Source: JBBAFS01 sp041655255 | GTDB taxonomy: Bacteria > Spirochaetota > Spirochaetia > Sphaerochaetales > Sphaerochaetaceae | Reading direction: 5' to 3' | Assembly: GCA_041655255.1 (NCBI GenBank) | Contig: JBBAFS010000070.1 | Span: forward strand, 1-8,407 | DNA length: 8,407 nt | Shown here: positions 8,001 to 8,407 of the stretch, one piece after another | How the letters are laid out: each line of letters begins with the position of its first letter | Numbering within the stretch: position 1 is the first letter of the stretch | Made by a program: the position numbers and the translations under genes | The notes under the pieces: model-generated | Told to the model about the DNA's origin: nothing | What the model saw: only the letters and a program-made list of their open reading frames with translations | Database searches by the model: none

Positions 8001-8407
8001 GCTGTCCCACCCGTCGGTGTTGTACACTGTAGGGCTACTCATAGTCGGCATCTGTGAGTCAAAGTCAAACTCATATACCTTCGTTATCTCTTCACCGGTT
8101 AAGTCTGTTACTTTAATGCTAACCTCATAAGTATCGTCAAAGCTACCATCTAACACTAAAGATGAGTCTAAGGCGAGTGAGATATCATAGGTGTTTGCAG
8201 AGATATTCTGGACACTAAGGGTAGCGTTATTGGTAGGTGAGTAGTTGATGCCGGCACCTTTAAGTTCTATAGTGGTTTTGCTACTATCTATACCAAAGTG
8301 ATTGTTATCGGTTACTCTTACGGTTACGCTGTTATTATTAAGTGTGTTGTTAAAGCTATCTTCAGCTGGATAAGTAGAGGTAATCGAGGGCTGTATAGTC
8401 TTCAACA
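2049..8407 (-). CDS. Giant Ig-like repeat surface protein with T9SS sorting domain, 5' end missing
   Basis: This frame encodes at least 2118 residues (residue 1 here is the codon at 8405-8403) and runs off the right edge. The visible part has, in order: two super-repeats of eight Ig-like domains each (residues 1-905 and 906-1827), a fibronectin III-like domain (~1830-1925), a carboxypeptidase-regulatory/PEGA-like domain (~1926-2011) and a C-terminal T9SS type A sorting domain (~2026-2118). The Ig-like domains are beta-rich, high in Asn/Thr/Ser, nearly Cys-free, and repeatedly show phrases such as DKAGN, SGVN, DNNGG and YDxxxPYY, all typical of extracellular bacterial Ig-like modules. The expected route is Sec export followed by T9SS transport across the outer membrane, where the sorting domain is cleaved and the protein is anchored or released. 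The signal peptide would be outside the window. The first in-frame TTG at the edge corresponds to an internal Leu in the second copy, so it is not a start. A surface adhesin or stalk-like structural role is inferred from architecture; no ligand-binding or enzymatic domain is recognisable. Confidence 0.9.
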   Translation of the reverse strand, partial: LKTIQPSITSTYPAEDSFNNTLNNNSVTVRVTDNNHFGIDSSKTTIELKGAGINYSPTNNATLSVQNISANTYDISLALDSSLVLDGSFDDTYEVSIKVTDLTGEEITKVYEFDFDSQMPTMSSPTVYNTDGWDSALTPNLRISNPIDHFSIEVSDNLSGVNLTSPNTYLRLHKADTSIVPGTFEIVGNTLYWRLTNRLPNDGTADGSYYLSYSAVDKAGNLLRDRINFQVLNPLSPVVESTSPVAESVIVSLTPNVISLDFTDERGIDLENYHKTYIKLTTPQNSVISHNNGATLTIIKNTDTKYRVELALDEELAVEGIYRVDYRIENNQGYSDSGVWSFTLDNAAPIITNIVANLSNGTEQPLSDGTIIYRPITSIRATVSDKTSKLDLDPSKTFIKVTNQSGSEIIGVLNYNESTNTLLLTFDSELEELDMRYDVVVKATDVLGNSEEEILSFNLKSMKTEIVEVYPTSGSKTNATINYTYVKFEVEDEVEIDDIKTNLRLKTPAGSFIDRNNGAKQSIIKNGNMFEVRLTLDKALSLVGDDDGLYEMSLNIATELFEEGPYVSTFTYDRTAPYYTNLPANPINSTIYSVQADYLDLTSGVNFAPNITKLTLLDANSNVIPGRREVVGNTIKWTLDIPVETNSDNAGTYYLNIQITDNAGNVKTDKLAYELIPDTTPQLITYTANYDSGYTNQFAQPLFEATFFSVHPLIEEPTNSYIEVYHPNGTVISDNNGGRLTYSKQQNNYKLSFNLSTPLSESGEDDGDYKIVYKAENILNQSITDEIFFKYDTIKPYVDNYRLNTTEELLMIDNQYFFNKPIDLISVDVNDLLSGVDFATNLTRIVLYDSNNEVVQGTGSVNVNTVSWTLKNTLNPSDTHQTYRIYVRATDKAGNQLVVNRNFVLLKTIQPSITSTYPAEDSFNNTLNNNSVTVRVTDNNHFGIDSSKTTIELKGAGINYSPTNNATLSVQNISANTYDISLTLDSSLGLDGSFDDTYEVSIKVTDLTGEEITKIYEFAFDSQMPTMSSPVVYNTDGWDSALTPNLRISNPIDHFSIEVSDNLSGVNLTSPNTYLRLHKGDTSIVPGTFEIVGNTLYWRLTNRLPNDGTADGSYYLSYSVVDKAGNLLRDRIIFQVLNPLSPIVDNMSPTAGSTITSLTPNIISLDFTDERGIDLEDYSKTYLRLTTPQNSVISHNNGATLTIIKNTDTAYKIELALDEELAVEGIYRVDYRIENNQGYSDSGVWSFTLDNAAPIITNIVANLANGTEQPLSDGTIIYRPITSIRATVSDKTSKLDLDPSKTFIKVTNQSGSEVIGVLNYNESTNTLLLTFDSVLEELDMRYDVVVKAIDVLGNSEEETFSFNLKSMKTEIVEVYPASNSNINTNISYVYVKMSFEDVVNLDNNKTKLRLKTPSGDYIEHNIGAKQSVSKSGNTYEVRLTLNQPLSTNGDDDGKYQTDLVVSTDLFEEGPFTSEFTYDKVAPYYTNIAINPINSVLTSIFDHSVQSIQADYFDLTSGVNFAPNLTKLTLLDANSNVIPGRREVDGNTIKWILNDPIEELVANNGTYYINLQITDLAGNVRNEKVSYEMAVDTRPELVSFSPIENSGYVNNLTPPIFEATFTSIYPLVTNPNYSYINIVHPNGSIISDNNGGKIRYTSQQNTYVMAFELAAPLSDTGEDDGAYTIEVRAQNVKEETFETSFIIVYDTQLPYYDNLQVMHTDGPTDISGDSYPIYKDITAVKVRYVDLLAGMYVSPSITNISLYDPADNILGGILSFEKEGDNVYATWTLNEGSVIKADGTQDGKYKVKLRATDKAGNQFIQTVSIEVITVTSPSDILTSLDPMYNAHLSWSFNSTSSGQNSYFEIFRKVDVQDWKLIATTKDSYYTDSLFNEKDGRYQYKVRTVFVNPSSGENTYSEAVISDQVDLKRFYQVTFNLLMQDESSPKDALLHIISNDGLYNQEHSKVSNSSGKIVIDDVFAETYLLTISKLGYDTIVDTLTIDASNTEFTYTLGESSTLFSYTSEKNDLFQNFPNPFNPTTEIRFALKETSKVSLKVYNTKGQQVITLVDNETLGEGYHRVRWDGTNKNNSTVPSGIYFYQINISSSTGVYQKKMKMLLLK
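2052..2330 (-). other. T9SS type A C-terminal sorting domain
   Basis: Residues ~2026-2118 begin FQNFPNPFNPTTEIRF, continue with VSLKVYNTKGQQVITLVD, then HRVRWDGTN, then VPSGIYFYQI, and end KKMKMLLLK just before the stop codon. This order of motifs is that of the type A sorting domain (FlgD-Ig-like fold) that directs proteins through the Por/type IX system. It predicts outer-membrane translocation and surface attachment or release, and implies that the genome encodes T9SS components, none of which are in this window. Confidence 0.92.
2373..2630 (-). other. Carboxypeptidase-regulatory/PEGA-like beta domain
   Basis: Residues ~1926-2011 read as a small seven-strand beta sandwich of the carboxypeptidase-regulatory-like class. 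The marks are a residue stretch with SNSSGKIVIDDVFAETY (the 'S-G-x-hydrophobic' turn), followed by LLTISKLGYDT, which resembles the 'xVxxxGYxx' signature, and TLTID. Such domains commonly sit next to sorting domains in secreted FCB-group proteins. It could instead be scored as PEGA; the fold class is more secure than the family. Confidence 0.55.
2631..2918 (-). other. Fibronectin type III-like domain in the giant surface protein
   Basis: Residues ~1830-1925 start with a Pro-containing leader (TSPSDI). They then show the FnIII strand pattern: HLSWSF for strand B, YFEIFRKVD for strand C, WKLIATT, and YQYKVRTVF with the conserved Tyr of strand F, ending NTYSEAV before the next module. It breaks the A-B Ig-like pattern and separates the repeat array from the C-terminal anchoring region. 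The assignment is by motif reading only. Confidence 0.65.
2925..5690 (-). repeat. Super-repeat copy 2 (922 residues, eight Ig-like domains)
   Basis: This is the second copy, offset exactly 2715 bp from copy 1 across domains D1 to D5 (for example 5101 pairs with 7816, and 4301 with 7016). The offset becomes 2739 bp below ~3890 because D6 here carries eight extra residues. D8 is longer (about 121 residues against 112) and strongly diverged. Domains D1-D4 are close to 90% or more identical at the base level in the stretches compared by eye, while D5-D8 match mainly at the protein level. The copy ends at ...SIEVI, where the fibronectin-like domain begins. Confidence 0.88.
5691..8405 (-). repeat. 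Super-repeat copy 1 (905 residues, eight Ig-like domains)
   Basis: This is the first visible copy of a 2715-bp in-frame direct repeat. Approximate domain limits in bases, N- to C-terminal: D1 8405-8055, D2 8054-7704, D3 7703-7368, D4 7367-7023, D5 7022-6684, D6 6683-6372, D7 6371-6027, D8 6026-5691. Odd domains (type A) share a pattern ending NNGA/NNGG, then a strand, then DDGxY, and close with FxYD or similar. Even domains (type B) share SDxLSGVN, then VIPG or IVPG, then VGNTxxWxL, and close with DKAGN or DNAGN. Boundaries were placed by eye at the recurrent xxPxxxN starts and may be off by several residues. Confidence 0.88.

Noticed and set aside
8403..8405. TTG at the right edge as the translation start of the giant protein
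   Set aside because: The equivalent codon in copy 2 (5688-5690) is an internal Leu in an uninterrupted frame. There is no signal peptide after it, and the sequence simply runs out.
2925..8405. CRISPR array, transposon or integrated element as explanation of the repeats
   Set aside because: The repeat units are kilobase-scale, in frame, coding throughout and domain-structured. There are no short palindromic repeats, spacers, transposase, terminal inverted repeats or target-site duplications.
2049..8407. A functional link between the giant surface protein and the pilus motor genes
   Set aside because: The genes are convergent and separated by a bidirectional terminator, so adjacency alone does not support a shared system.

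Overview
The window looks like a piece of an AT-rich bacterial chromosome from the FCB group or a related lineage. The best clue is the C-terminus of the large minus-strand protein, a type A sorting domain of the type IX secretion system (T9SS) carrying an NFPNPFNPTT motif. That spelling is familiar from Cloacimonadota, Marinimicrobia, Ignavibacteriota and Calditrichota more than from classical Bacteroidetes. This placement is inference; no rRNA or other phylogenetic marker is present.

Left part (1-1965, plus strand): two co-directional genes, 31 bp apart, form the tail of a type IV pilus or type II secretion motor operon. The first is the C-terminal end of a PilB/GspE assembly ATPase, entering from outside the window. 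The second encodes an unusual fusion of a phosphoacceptor receiver domain to a full-length PilT-like ATPase. Its Walker A loop is intact, but the Asp box, Walker B glutamate and His box are altered. It looks like a phosphorylation-responsive, possibly catalytically weakened, paralogue of the retraction motor.

Middle (1966-2048): a short convergent intergenic gap holding a symmetric hairpin flanked by A and T tracts, a bidirectional terminator serving both transcription units.

Right part (2049-8407, minus strand): one giant open frame of at least 2118 codons that runs off the right edge. It encodes a secreted, cell-surface, adhesin-like protein. About 1827 residues consist of two copies of a ~905-residue super-repeat. 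Each copy is built of eight Ig-like domains of ~105-120 residues in two alternating types (A-B-A-B-A-B-A-B). After these come a fibronectin type III-like domain, a carboxypeptidase-regulatory/PEGA-like beta domain and the T9SS sorting domain. The super-repeat copies are very similar over their first four domains and clearly diverged over the last four, which suggests recent duplication or gene conversion confined to half the unit. The start of this gene is not in the window, and the two copies are identical right up to the edge, so more repeat may lie beyond.

The two halves are transcribed convergently and need not be functionally linked. Both concern the cell surface (pilus motor control and a large exported repeat protein). 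The most unusual item is the receiver-PilT fusion; the second is the three-level repeat architecture of the surface protein.
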